Assembly (NCBI GenBank): GCA_045117995.1
Contig: JBGUOH010000003.1
Coordinates: 186,001 to 250,000, forward strand
DNA length: 64,000 bases
Direction: 5' to 3'
Origin: RUG14515 sp045117995
GTDB lineage: Bacteria; Bacillota_I; Bacilli_A; RFN20; CAG-826
Below the pieces are notes generated by a model. That model made no database searches. It was not told the origin of the DNA and saw only the letters and a program-made list of their open reading frames with translations. Position numbers and translations under genes: made by a program. Shown piece by piece: positions 18,318 through 26,807 of the stretch; the stretch's first letter is position 1, and every line of letters starts with the position of its first letter.

Positions 18318-19268
18318 TTATTCTTCTCTTTGTGGTGGGACTAATTTGATAGCCTTTGGACAGACTTCAACAACGAAGTTGTTACCCTTAATCATTTCAC
18401 CGTCAACACAGACGTCAAATTCTTTTGGAGCAACCATCTTGATTTGTTTAGCTTGTCTATAAACAATTTTCTTTCTTGGTTTGTCTAAGTGTTTACCTTT
18501 GGTGTAGGTACCGATAATCATACCTAAACCTAAGAATGTCATGGTCTTTAAAACGCAGACATCGATTAAACCATCGGTGTTATCGCTCTTAGGAGCGCAT
18601 TTGAATTGACCACCAACCCATTGACCTTGGGCTAATGTCGCTAATAACATTTGTTTTTCATTGAGTTTTTCGCCATCAGCGTAAACTTCTATATCATTGA
18701 AACGACCATATTTCATCGCGTCATTCTTTAAAGCGTAGTCATATGGGTTTGTGCCTTCTTTAACTTTCTTTGGGAAACCATGTTCTTTATAGTAGTTACC
18801 TCTAGCACCGACAATGGCGTCGAAACCAAAGTTAATGACGTTAATGGAATACCAAGGTTCTTCTAAACCTTCGCCTTCGATCTTGGTTAAGTCAATATCA
18901 ATGGCTTTACCGTTAATTAGTGGTTTGAATGAACGATATTGTTCAATGTTTTCGTTTGTGACACCGTATGTCTTAACGAAGTCATTACCTGTACCGATTG
19001 GTAAGATAGCAAGTTCAGCATTCTTAATGCCCACTAAACCGTTAGCGATTTCATGAACTGTGCCGTCACCGCCACAAGCGTAGACTCTGACTGTGTCTTT
19101 ATTATTCTTTTTAAAATAGTCTTTGAGGAAAGGAATGACCTTACGTGGTCCTTCTGTTTTGTAAATCTCAAAATCTAATCCTTCAAAGCTCTTATTGATA
19201 ACTTCTTCAAATTGAGCGCCGTCTTTGCCTTTACCAGCGCTTGGATTAAAAATGATTAAATGTTTCAT
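18318..19268 (-). CDS. dgkB: Diacylglycerol/lipid kinase (DagK/YegS family)
   Basis: The 316-residue protein carries the family's FNPSAGKGK nucleotide loop, the GGDGTVHEIANG catalytic motif and LPIGTGNDFVKTY. It phosphorylates diacylglycerol (or a related lipid) to phosphatidate using ATP. The downstream plsC-like gene supports a phospholipid role. The gene symbol follows the Bacillus soluble DgkB; other lipid substrates cannot be excluded. Confidence 0.87.
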   Translation of the reverse strand: MKHLIIFNPSAGKGKDGAQFEEVINKSFEGLDFEIYKTEGPRKVIPFLKDYFKKNNKDTVRVYACGGDGTVHEIANGLVGIKNAELAILPIGTGNDFVKTYGVTNENIEQYRSFKPLINGKAIDIDLTKIEGEGLEEPWYSINVINFGFDAIVGARGNYYKEHGFPKKVKEGTNPYDYALKNDAMKYGRFNDIEVYADGEKLNEKQMLLATLAQGQWVGGQFKCAPKSDNTDGLIDVCVLKTMTFLGLGMIIGTYTKGKHLDKPRKKIVYRQAKQIKMVAPKEFDVCVDGEMIKGNNFVVEVCPKAIKLVPPQREE

Positions 19269-19353
19269 TATTATGTCCTTCTTTCAACAAAGACAAATAT
19301 ACCACATAAGAAAAGATATTGGAAAATAGTTTTTTCTTTATGAAAAATGACAT

Positions 19354-19382
19354 TTAACATTTTTTGTATTATTGTTTACAAT
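19354..19382 (+). promoter_or_regulatory. Promoter of lipoprotein-tsaC operon
   Basis: TTAACA and TACAAT are spaced by 17 bases. The -10 box ends ten bases before the ATG, so the transcript would have almost no leader. Either this mRNA is nearly leaderless or a second promoter lies upstream. Confidence 0.5.
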
Positions 19383-19391
19383 AGAGAGCGT

Positions 19392-19880
19392 ATGAAAAAG
19401 ATTAAAAGTCCAGTACTCTTATTAACACTAACAAGTCTTCTCCTCACCGCGTGTGATTTCGAAAAGAGAAGTTTTTGTTTGGATACATCTTCTACTATCG
19501 ATTATGTTACAGGTCAATGCGCAGTAGTGTCCCGTAAAGACATCAATCAAACATTATATGTTTATTGCAACATCAAAAATGAAAAAGGTGATAATTTCAT
19601 GATCACTTGGAGTGATGTTCTTTCTCCTGCTTATTTCGCCTTTACTGGTGGATTAGAAGGTAAGAAAGTTGATACAGCGATATTCGTTTCTAATAACACC
19701 CTCAAGGTGGACTTCCATGGATTAGTGAAAGATGAAAAAGCCACAAGTGGCTATCTCCAAGTAAGAAGCATTGCTTTTAAAAGTCACTCTGAAGAAACAA
19801 AAGACGCTAATTTATATGCCTATATCGCCATTGGTGACAAACTAGGAGATATGGATAAACCAGCGGATTTTACTTATTAA
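19392..19880 (+). CDS. Small lipoprotein, unknown function
   Basis: The 163-residue product has a lipoprotein signal (MKKIKSP, a hydrophobic core and the lipobox LLTAC with Cys at residue 20). The mature part contains an OB-like beta-rich stretch (LYVYCNIKNEKGDNFMITW, later LKVDFHGLVKD). It may bind a small ligand or a cell-wall component; no family is recognised. One base separates it from the TsaC gene, so both are co-transcribed. Confidence 0.65.
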   Translation: MKKIKSPVLLLTLTSLLLTACDFEKRSFCLDTSSTIDYVTGQCAVVSRKDINQTLYVYCNIKNEKGDNFMITWSDVLSPAYFAFTGGLEGKKVDTAIFVSNNTLKVDFHGLVKDEKATSGYLQVRSIAFKSHSEETKDANLYAYIAIGDKLGDMDKPADFTY

Positions 19881-19881
19881 T

Positions 19882-20469
19882 ATGAAAAACTTATTTGAAC
19901 AAGCCAAGTTGGCTTTAAACAATCATCAAGTCATTGCTTTTCCTACGGAAACAGTTTTTGGTTTAGGTGTTTATTATGATGATGAAGATGCTTACCATCT
20001 TCTCAATCAAATTAAAAGAAGAAGAGAAGATAAACCATATACCTTAATGCTTTCTGATATCAAAGATATCACTAAGTATGCTTATATCGAAGAAAACCAA
20101 CTAAAAGCGTTAAGTAAATTCATTCCTGGTCCAATCACCCTGTTACTTAGATGTAAGGACAATGTTCCTGACTATGTGACACATAACACAGGTATCATCG
20201 GTGTAAGAGTGCCAGAAAATAAAGAAACCTTAGACTTGCTTAAGTATTTAGAAAAGCCATTACTTGTTCCATCTGCGAACCGCGCTGATCAAAAACCAGC
20301 GATGAATGATGAAGAAGTTAAAGCGATCTTCAATGATGAAATAAAAGTTGTTATCCCTGGTAAATCAGTCGGGGGATTACCTTCCACAATTATTGATTTA
20401 ACCGGAGCGGAAATAAAACTAATTAGACAAGGCCCAATTAGTCTAGAAGATATTAAAAAAGCCCTTTAG
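19882..20469 (+). CDS. tsaC: Threonylcarbamoyl-AMP synthase (TsaC/Sua5 family)
   Basis: The 195-residue protein has the YrdC/Sua5 motifs FPTETVFGLG, IKRRREDKPYTLML, FIPGPITLLL, GVRVPEN, PLLVPSANRA and STIIDLTG. It makes threonylcarbamoyl-AMP from Thr, bicarbonate and ATP for the t6A37 modification of ANN-decoding tRNAs. Length matches TsaC (no C-terminal Sua5 domain). Its 3' end is shared with a bidirectional terminator. Confidence 0.92.
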   Translation: MKNLFEQAKLALNNHQVIAFPTETVFGLGVYYDDEDAYHLLNQIKRRREDKPYTLMLSDIKDITKYAYIEENQLKALSKFIPGPITLLLRCKDNVPDYVTHNTGIIGVRVPENKETLDLLKYLEKPLLVPSANRADQKPAMNDEEVKAIFNDEIKVVIPGKSVGGLPSTIIDLTGAEIKLIRQGPISLEDIKKAL

Positions 20470-20480
20470 GGCTTTTCTTT
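20457..20480. terminator. Bidirectional terminator between tsaC and the CDF gene
   Basis: AAAAGCCC, loop TTTA and GGGCTTTT form an 8-bp stem with A and T tracts on both sides. It serves both converging genes and overlaps the last codons of tsaC. Confidence 0.85.
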
Positions 20481-21586
20481 TAGTCTGAGAAATCTTTGTC
20501 CTCAACGATATAGAAGTGATATTCAGGATATTTATTCGCTAGGTTATCGTGAATCTCTTTTATTAGCTTTGGAGCATCTAGATCTTTGAAATCAACGATG
20601 ACGTCGAATGATATAGATTTACTTTCTTGGTCACAGTAGAAACCATGGATTTGCTTAATGTTTTCATGCTTCAAAACTTCTTGTTGGATATCGTTTCTAA
20701 TGTTGTTAATGATTGGATCACTGTTATTAGTGGCGTAGATACCTACAGTCATGATAATGCCAAATTCTTGATAAACCTGCGCGGTAATTCTTCTAGTTAA
20801 AGGATGGATTTCTTTCGCGGTCATATCATCATTAACTTCGATATGGATAGAACCGATGCCTCTATCTGGTCCATAGTTATTAACGATTAAATCATAAGCA
20901 CCTTTGACTTCAGGGTTTTGACAAACAAGATGCTTAATCGCATCACTAGTTTCTTTACTTGTACGCTCACCAATAATGCTTGATAAAGAGGTTCTTAAAA
21001 CATCGATACCACTCTTAATCATGAATAAACCAATGACCGCACCTATATAACCTTCAATGTTGACATCCCAAACAAGAGAAACAACGATAGAAACTAAGGT
21101 ACCAAAGGAAAGAATTGCGTCGAATAAAGCATCCATTCCAGAGCCTTTTAAAGCTTCACTTTTGACTTTCTTGCCGACGTGTCTAAAGTATAAACCAATC
21201 GCGATTTTAACTAAGACTGCGATAGAGATTAAGACTAAGGAAATTACACTGAATGTTGGCTTTCTATTTTCGATGATGCTAATGATGGATTCAACAATCG
21301 CACCGACACCAGCCACAATGATAATAACGCCTATAGCTAAACTGGTAATATATTCGACACGTCCATGACCATATGGGTGTTTAGCGTCTGGCTTCTTTTG
21401 AGATAATTTAGTGCCAATAATGGTAATGGTGCTAGATAATGCGTCAGATAAGTTATTAATCGCGTCCATAATAATCGCCACGCTATTAGCGAAAAGACCA
21501 ACAATGGCTTTCAAAATAACTAAGCCTACGTTAGCGAGGATACCAATAATACTTGTTCTGACAATTATCTTGCTTCTATTTTCCAT
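20480..21586 (-). CDS. Cation diffusion facilitator (CDF) metal efflux transporter
   Basis: The 368-residue protein has the CDF layout: six membrane segments, the metal-site motif DAINNLSDALSS in helix 2, HPYGHGRVEY after helix 2, GSGMDALFDA in helix 5, and a cytoplasmic beta-rich C-terminal domain longer than usual (about residues 215-368), containing two ferredoxin-like repeats. Such proteins export Zn2+, Mn2+ or Fe2+ against protons. It is the last gene of the GPx-OhrR operon and overlaps ohrR by 11 bases, which suggests a role in metal export under oxidative stress. An alternative ATG lies nine bases upstream. Confidence 0.88.
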   Translation of the reverse strand: MENRSKIIVRTSIIGILANVGLVILKAIVGLFANSVAIIMDAINNLSDALSSTITIIGTKLSQKKPDAKHPYGHGRVEYITSLAIGVIIIVAGVGAIVESIISIIENRKPTFSVISLVLISIAVLVKIAIGLYFRHVGKKVKSEALKGSGMDALFDAILSFGTLVSIVVSLVWDVNIEGYIGAVIGLFMIKSGIDVLRTSLSSIIGERTSKETSDAIKHLVCQNPEVKGAYDLIVNNYGPDRGIGSIHIEVNDDMTAKEIHPLTRRITAQVYQEFGIIMTVGIYATNNSDPIINNIRNDIQQEVLKHENIKQIHGFYCDQESKSISFDVIVDFKDLDAPKLIKEIHDNLANKYPEYHFYIVEDKDFSD

Positions 21587-22013
21587 AAAAACCATCTAAA
21601 ACCTTATGCAGGAGGCGATAAAATTCAATCGCTTCCTCCCTTTCAAGACATACACAGCGAGCGATATTTTGTGGTACTGAAAAAGCTTTTTCTTTGAGTT
21701 TGTAGCCTTCAGAAGTCACAGAGACCACTAATTCTCTAGCATCTCTATCGCTTTTATTCTTAATAATATACCCCTTATTCTCTAATTTATTCAATAGGGG
21801 TGTTAAAGTTCCAGAATCAAGGTATAGTCTTTCCCCTAATTCTTTAACTGTAATATGATCCTTTTCCCATAACGCTAATAAGGTAATGTATTGGGTATAA
21901 GTAAGATCTAATTCCTTAAGTAAAGGGATGTAGCGGCGAACAATTTCTTTGCTTGCTACATACATTGGAAAACAGATTTGATTATCTAGTTTTAATAGCT
22001 CTTCTTTATCCAT
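21576..22013 (-). CDS. ohrR: OhrR-like MarR-family peroxide-sensing repressor
   Basis: The 145-residue winged-helix protein opens with KLDNQICF, where the Cys14 matches the single reactive Cys of OhrR regulators (LDNQLCF). It continues with the recognition region LYLDSGTLTPLLNKLE and the wing KSDRDAREL. OhrR proteins release DNA when this Cys is oxidised by organic peroxides. The adjacent upstream gene is a glutathione-peroxidase-like enzyme, and an ATTGTATACAAT palindrome lies over that gene's promoter, so autoregulation of the operon is expected. Confidence 0.88.
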   Translation of the reverse strand: MDKEELLKLDNQICFPMYVASKEIVRRYIPLLKELDLTYTQYITLLALWEKDHITVKELGERLYLDSGTLTPLLNKLENKGYIIKNKSDRDARELVVSVTSEGYKLKEKAFSVPQNIARCVCLEREEAIEFYRLLHKVLDGFYGK

Positions 22014-22014
22014 A

Positions 22015-22494
22015 TTATTTGTTTAATGCATCAACGATAGATTGTTCAATTGCTTCAGGTTTAACGGTTGGTTCAAATCTACCTAAGAATGTGCCATCTT
22101 TACCAATTAAGAATTTGGTGAAGTTCCATTTAACTTTCTTAACCTTCTTTGATTCGTTTTGACTTTCCAAATAAACGAATAAAGGATGGGCATCTTTGCC
22201 ATTAACTTTAATCTTATCGAATTGTGGGAATTGCGTGTTGTATCTTAAGGAACAAACGGCGTGGATTTCTTCTGCGGTTCCTGGAGCTTGGGCTAAGAAT
22301 TGATTACATGGGAAATCAAGAATCACAAAACCTTGATCACGATATTTTTCATATAAAGCTTCTAAGCCTTCATATTGTGGAGTGAATCCACATCTTGTTG
22401 CGGTATTAACAATGAGGACGACTTGTCCTTGGTATTTGCTGAGGTTGACTTCGTTTCCGAGATAGTCTTTTGCTGAGAATTCGTAAATGTTCAT
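22015..22494 (-). CDS. bsaA: Glutathione-peroxidase-like thiol peroxidase
   Basis: The 159-residue protein has the GPx motifs NTATRCGFTPQYEGLE (peroxidatic Cys35), LDFPCNQF (resolving Cys) and KWNFTKFLIGKDG. It has Cys in place of Sec, so it most likely uses thioredoxin as reductant, as other bacterial GPx homologues do. The start is fixed by a GGAGG ribosome site seven bases upstream. It is the first gene of the GPx-OhrR-CDF operon. Confidence 0.9.
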   Translation of the reverse strand: MNIYEFSAKDYLGNEVNLSKYQGQVVLIVNTATRCGFTPQYEGLEALYEKYRDQGFVILDFPCNQFLAQAPGTAEEIHAVCSLRYNTQFPQFDKIKVNGKDAHPLFVYLESQNESKKVKKVKWNFTKFLIGKDGTFLGRFEPTVKPEAIEQSIVDALNK

Positions 22495-22510
22495 AACTTT
22501 TACCTCCATA

Positions 22511-22542
22511 ATAAATTGTATACAATCTAATTTTGATTGCAA
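22511..22542 (-). promoter_or_regulatory. Promoter with OhrR-type operator
   Basis: On the minus strand TTGCAA and TACAAT are spaced by 16 bases. The -10 box lies inside the perfect palindrome ATTGTATACAAT (22515-22526). This matches the TACAATT/AATTGTA half-sites known for Bacillus OhrR operators, so a bound repressor would block RNA polymerase. Confidence 0.75.
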
Positions 22543-22571
22543 GAAAAAAGCTCAACATATTTCAGTGAGCT
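22543..22571 (-). terminator. Terminator of the serine acetyltransferase gene
   Basis: On the minus strand AGCTCA, an 11-base loop and TGAGCT are followed by a run of seven T. It overlaps the stop codon of cysE and insulates the GPx promoter. Confidence 0.8.
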
Positions 22572-23280
22572 ATTTCTTTGTTTTAACTAAATCAGGTTTA
22601 GCGATAATCACACGAGTGTTGCTTGGCACATCATCCAATAGGAAGACGTTACTACCAATTGTGACGTTATCACCAATATGGATGGCGCCTAATAAGGAAG
22701 CACCAGCATAGATTGTGACATCATTACCCACTTGCGGATGTCTAACCACACCTCTAAGACTATTCGCGTTACTTAATGAGACGGCCCCTAAAGTCACACA
22801 TTGATAAATCTTCACTCTTTTACCGATAGTTGATGTTTGACCAATGACGGTACCAGTACCATGGTCAATGAAGAATGGATAATCAATCGTGGCACCTGGA
22901 TGGATATCAATGCCTGTCGCACTGTGAGCGTTCTCAGAAAGGTAACGGGCTTGCACTGTATATCCTAATTTATATAAGGCGTGAGAGATACGATATGTCG
23001 CAATCGCTCTAAAGCCAGGATAGGCCATTTTGATTTCATCTAATGAACTAGCGGCAGGATCGCTATCCATAAAGAATTGGAGATCCACTTTAAGAATATC
23101 TTTGATATTATCTAATTCATTTTTAAACTTTTGGAAGTTTTCTTCATTAACTTCGATTGAGTCATAGAAAAGAGATGCTAATTCAACGCCTTCTTCTTCA
23201 CAGATGACGTAAGCAAAGCATTTTTCTAATAAATTATAAAGGTTAGTTTTGCAAATCATATTTCGTAAGAATTGTGGCAC
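22570..23280 (-). CDS. cysE: Serine O-acetyltransferase
   Basis: The 236-residue protein has a helical N-terminal part and a left-handed beta-helix of hexapeptide repeats. Typical motifs are ATYRISHALY, GIDIHPGATI, FIDHGTGTVIGQT, GVVRHPQVGND and IGSNVFLLDDVPSNT. It acetylates serine with acetyl-CoA, the first step to cysteine. The start is uncertain: the frame begins with GTG, and an ATG seven codons later is equally plausible because neither has a clear ribosome site. Confidence 0.9.
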   Translation of the reverse strand: MPQFLRNMICKTNLYNLLEKCFAYVICEEEGVELASLFYDSIEVNEENFQKFKNELDNIKDILKVDLQFFMDSDPAASSLDEIKMAYPGFRAIATYRISHALYKLGYTVQARYLSENAHSATGIDIHPGATIDYPFFIDHGTGTVIGQTSTIGKRVKIYQCVTLGAVSLSNANSLRGVVRHPQVGNDVTIYAGASLLGAIHIGDNVTIGSNVFLLDDVPSNTRVIIAKPDLVKTKK

Positions 23281-23316
23281 ATTTATTAATAAATTACAAA
23301 TGATATAACTAGTAAA

Positions 23317-23341
23317 AGATGCTACAATGATTTCAGCATCT
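23317..23341 (+). promoter_or_regulatory. Inverted repeat around a -10-like box upstream of the PAP2 gene
   Basis: AGATGCT and AGCATCT flank TACAAT and a short spacer. This could be an operator over the promoter of the next gene, or a small hairpin. No good -35 box is visible. Confidence 0.35.
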
Positions 23342-23360
23342 CATATAGGAGAATCATATT

Positions 23361-24302
23361 ATGATTAAAAAAAGACATTTCTATATCGTCATCGGTATCT
23401 TATTAGTCGGTTTTATTATCGGTACATTCCTTGATTTACAAATCAATGAAGCCCTTTATTCAGATCGTAATCCATTTGGCATTGCGATGGCCGCTTTTGG
23501 TACATATCCATGTTACGCTGGCTTAGCATTCTGCGCTGGTGGTTTATTAGTCACTTCTCTTAAGAAAAAAGATTTAAACATCTTTTGGAAGCTAGTTTCT
23601 TGGTTCTTAACCGCTTTAGGTTATGGCTTAGCCGTTTGGCTTGGTTCTAAAGATGTTCCATCTATTAATGGTTTTAATAACGAAGCATTAAAGATTCCAT
23701 TCCTTATCATCAATGTCTTTGTTTTTGGCGGTGTGGGTGCTTTAGGCTTCTTTGTTTGTAAAAAAGGTAACGCTGATGATTTATGGATTGCTCTAATGGT
23801 TATGGCGGCTATCTTCTTATTAGCCCTCTTACCAACAAGTTTCTTAATCAAATTAGTCATTCACCGTCCACGTTATCGTTATCTCGTTAGAAGTGGTGAT
23901 ATCAACTTCCGTAACTGGTGGGAATCCTATGGTGCTTACAAGACCTATCTTGAAGGTAACCCAGTGATCTTTGGTATTAACATCACTAAGGAAGAATTTA
24001 AGTCCTTCCCAAGTGGCCATTCAGGCTCCGCTGCGATTATGATGATGGTCTTACCATACTTATCAATCTTCTTCAAGAAATTGAAGGGTAAAGAAACAAT
24101 GTTATTCTATATCGGTTTTGCTTGGACATTATTAATGATGTTCTCCAGAATGCTCGTTGGTGCGCATTACTTAACAGATACATGCATGGGTGCCCTAATT
24201 ATCACCGTGGTGTACTTAATTATCCATACATTTGCGACTTCTAAAGGCTGGATATTTAGAAAAGAAGAAGCCCCACAAGTGGAAGCAGAACCAGCAAAAT
24301 AA
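23361..24302 (+). CDS. PAP2-family membrane phosphatase
   Basis: The 313-residue protein has about six membrane segments and the three acid-phosphatase motifs: KLVIHRPRYR, FPSGHSGSAA and SRMLVGAHYLTD. Relatives dephosphorylate phosphatidate, phosphatidylglycerol phosphate or undecaprenyl diphosphate. The substrate cannot be told from sequence. A TAGGAG ribosome site precedes the start. It ends 19 bases before the S41 lipoprotein gene and may share its transcript. Confidence 0.85.
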   Translation: MIKKRHFYIVIGILLVGFIIGTFLDLQINEALYSDRNPFGIAMAAFGTYPCYAGLAFCAGGLLVTSLKKKDLNIFWKLVSWFLTALGYGLAVWLGSKDVPSINGFNNEALKIPFLIINVFVFGGVGALGFFVCKKGNADDLWIALMVMAAIFLLALLPTSFLIKLVIHRPRYRYLVRSGDINFRNWWESYGAYKTYLEGNPVIFGINITKEEFKSFPSGHSGSAAIMMMVLPYLSIFFKKLKGKETMLFYIGFAWTLLMMFSRMLVGAHYLTDTCMGALIITVVYLIIHTFATSKGWIFRKEEAPQVEAEPAK

Positions 24303-24321
24303 ATTGTAGGATATAAAAACT

Positions 24322-26115
24322 ATGAAAAAATCAATCATTTTAGGTGCAGTTATCGCTTCATTCGTCTTGAGCTCATGCTCATTATTTAAAACATATTCAA
24401 CAGAGTCTAAAGATCTCGATTTATATCTCCTTGATAGCGCCACTGTTGGTGGTAAGAAAATTGAGGAATGTAAGTTAGGTAGTATCAATACCACATTTAT
24501 TAATGGTGAAGGATACATCCCATATTTCTCTTTAGAGCAATATGCTTCTTTATACCAACCATATTTTGAAGATGATGTGAAAAGTGAAGTGACTACCGAA
24601 GGTACAACTTCCACATGGACCATTTATCGTGGTGAAGAGTTATACTTTGTCGCGATGGTTTCATCTTTTTTAAAAACCATTATGACCGCAGGTAGTATTT
24701 CAAGCGTGCTTGCTACTGACACTAATCCAAGCGATTATTCAGTTATTAAAAAGTTCACAAACTTCACTGATTCTATAGAACACCTTACTGAACAAAACTA
24801 CGCTGAATATAAATTCAGTAGTTATTCATTTAAAGTAATTACCAAGAATAGCAAAAAATACTATCCATTAGGCTTATTGGATAATGCTTTCTCTGAAGCC
24901 TCTGGTCTTTATCATTTCTATAACTACAAGAACTTATACGTGACATGGGATGTAGAAAACTTCTCTAAGAATTTTAAAACTTCTACAGGTGAAACATCCG
25001 TTGATAAAGAAATGGAAAGTGTCACTGTTGGACAAACAATCCCACAATATTTATTGGATTATAACGCTAGCTGTTTCTTATTCACTTTAGATAACTTCTA
25101 TGGCTTAAAGTCTTATTACAAGATTGATTCCATGAAGAGTTATTTCAGTCGATATACATTCTATTCAGACTTATATTCTACGAATGGTGAAAAAAGAGGT
25201 ATTGCTTATTCATCCGCTTTAGCGCTATTTGATGATCACCATACTGGTTTAGTGAGCGCTAATAACGCATGGGGTGAAGGTAAAACCGCTGCCATCGGTG
25301 GTGAAAGTGTTATCAAGAGACAATATCAAAACAAAGAATTATCTCGCATCAGAAAAGAAACCTTCATGACAAGCAATCAATATACTGTCTCAACTGACCA
25401 CAAAACAGTGTTGTACTATTTCGATTCCTTTGATTTAGGTACAAAAGATGATGTGTTTAATCCAGATGGAACAGTGAGAGTCACTGCTTATGAACACGAT
25501 TCTTATTACAATCTCTTACAACACTTACAACAATTTGAAAAAGATTCACGTATTGAAAACGTCATCATAGATGTTTCCACAAATGGTGGTGGCATCATCG
25601 CTGTTATGGCAAAGATGCTTGCTCTTATCTCCAAAGATAATAAAGGCATCGTGAGCTTAATGGATGAAAACACTGGTGTTGTTGATACATCGACTTGCCA
25701 AGTTGATGTTAATATGGACGGTCAATATACCGCTGACGAAGTCTATGGCAATAAGTTTAACTTCTACGTCATGACTTCTAATTGCTCCTTCTCTTGTGGT
25801 AATGCTTTCCCATATTACGCACAAAAAATGGGCATCAAAACTATTGGTGAAAAGAGTGGTGGCGGTGAATGCGCTGTTGGTATCCATTACATGCCAAATA
25901 GCGAATACGTGTATCATTCTTCTATGACTCACATCGGTTATTATGATGCTGCTAAAAAGGAATTCACTGGCTTTGAAAGTGGTGCTAAACCAGACATCTC
26001 ATTAGTGAACTCTGGTAAAAGCGGATATACCTACTATGACGATTTCGGTAACGTCCGTTATAGCATTCCTGATGGCTTATATAATGTGAATAAGCTCAGC
26101 ACTCTACTCAACTAA
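24322..26115 (+). CDS. S41-family peptidase lipoprotein
   Basis: The 597-residue product has a lipoprotein signal ending in LSSCS (Cys19). The C-terminal third carries an S41 (tail-specific protease-like) domain: VIIDVSTNGGGII, then FYVMTSNCSFSCGNAF with the likely nucleophile Ser491, then GEKSGGGECAVG. A DVNMDGQYTADE loop (about 464-475) resembles a dockerin or EF-hand calcium site and sits inside the protease domain. It probably cleaves or processes extracellular peptides at the membrane surface. The long N-terminal region (20-370) has no recognised domain. A catalytic Lys is not obvious from the sequence alone. Confidence 0.72.
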   Translation: MKKSIILGAVIASFVLSSCSLFKTYSTESKDLDLYLLDSATVGGKKIEECKLGSINTTFINGEGYIPYFSLEQYASLYQPYFEDDVKSEVTTEGTTSTWTIYRGEELYFVAMVSSFLKTIMTAGSISSVLATDTNPSDYSVIKKFTNFTDSIEHLTEQNYAEYKFSSYSFKVITKNSKKYYPLGLLDNAFSEASGLYHFYNYKNLYVTWDVENFSKNFKTSTGETSVDKEMESVTVGQTIPQYLLDYNASCFLFTLDNFYGLKSYYKIDSMKSYFSRYTFYSDLYSTNGEKRGIAYSSALALFDDHHTGLVSANNAWGEGKTAAIGGESVIKRQYQNKELSRIRKETFMTSNQYTVSTDHKTVLYYFDSFDLGTKDDVFNPDGTVRVTAYEHDSYYNLLQHLQQFEKDSRIENVIIDVSTNGGGIIAVMAKMLALISKDNKGIVSLMDENTGVVDTSTCQVDVNMDGQYTADEVYGNKFNFYVMTSNCSFSCGNAFPYYAQKMGIKTIGEKSGGGECAVGIHYMPNSEYVYHSSMTHIGYYDAAKKEFTGFESGAKPDISLVNSGKSGYTYYDDFGNVRYSIPDGLYNVNKLSTLLN

Positions 26116-26131
26116 TTTCTTAAAATAAAAG

Positions 26132-26159
26132 TTGTAAAAACTTTCAATTTTCTTATAAT
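26132..26159 (+). promoter_or_regulatory. Promoter of small membrane protein gene
   Basis: TTGTAA and TATAAT are spaced by 16 bases, upstream of an AAAGGAG ribosome site. Confidence 0.65.
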
Positions 26160-26190
26160 TTTGTTTGTATACACAAAAGGAGATATCGCA

Positions 26191-26667
26191 ATGGAACAAA
26201 ATAAGTATGTTAAGCTCCATTCTTTGCTTAGAATGTTTGCTGCACTTCTTGCTGTAATTATCTTTGTTTCAATGTTCATCGCCACACAAATCTACCATAC
26301 CGAACTCAAAAACGTCACATTCACATGGAACGAAACATTCTTCGGTAATGGCGTTTACAACAAAGCATCACCATTTGGCTTTATTGGCTACTTATTCATC
26401 TTCATCGGAGGACTCGCAGGATTAGCTTTCGTGTTTATTGATGAATTAATCGGCAAAGACTTAACTAAGAAATTAGCTTATGCTGTCGGTGCTGCTATGA
26501 TCGTTGGCGGAGCATTAATCTTGTTAAACGGCGTATTCTTTAGAGCAATCAACGAACTCAGCAATTATTATCGTTTAGCCGCTGGTCCAATCGTCTTTGG
26601 TATCTTAGGCATCGTTGCTGGTGCTTGTAACGTCGCTGCTCCAATCTTAGAAGACAAAGGTCTCTAA
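26191..26667 (+). CDS. Four-helix membrane protein, unknown
   Basis: The 158-residue product (start MEQNKY, after AAAAGGAG) has four hydrophobic segments, with an extracellular loop between the first two (YHTELKNVTFTWNETFFGNGVYN). It is a single-gene transcript with its own promoter and terminator. No family is recognised. Confidence 0.65.
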   Translation: MEQNKYVKLHSLLRMFAALLAVIIFVSMFIATQIYHTELKNVTFTWNETFFGNGVYNKASPFGFIGYLFIFIGGLAGLAFVFIDELIGKDLTKKLAYAVGAAMIVGGALILLNGVFFRAINELSNYYRLAAGPIVFGILGIVAGACNVAAPILEDKGL

Positions 26668-26691
26668 TCCATAATTACAAAATTAACAAAT

Positions 26692-26719
26692 AACCGGCAT
26701 GGAAAGTGCTGGTTTTTTG
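26692..26719 (+). terminator. Intrinsic terminator
   Basis: AACCGGCA, a seven-base loop and TGCTGGTT are followed by TTTTTGTTTT. Confidence 0.8.
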
Positions 26720-26807
26720 TTTTATACACTTGTAACAAATTGTCACTCGCCTATACCAAGCACGCCTAATACGTGTTTATAATGGTTTCATAATTGAGGT
26801 GTTACAT

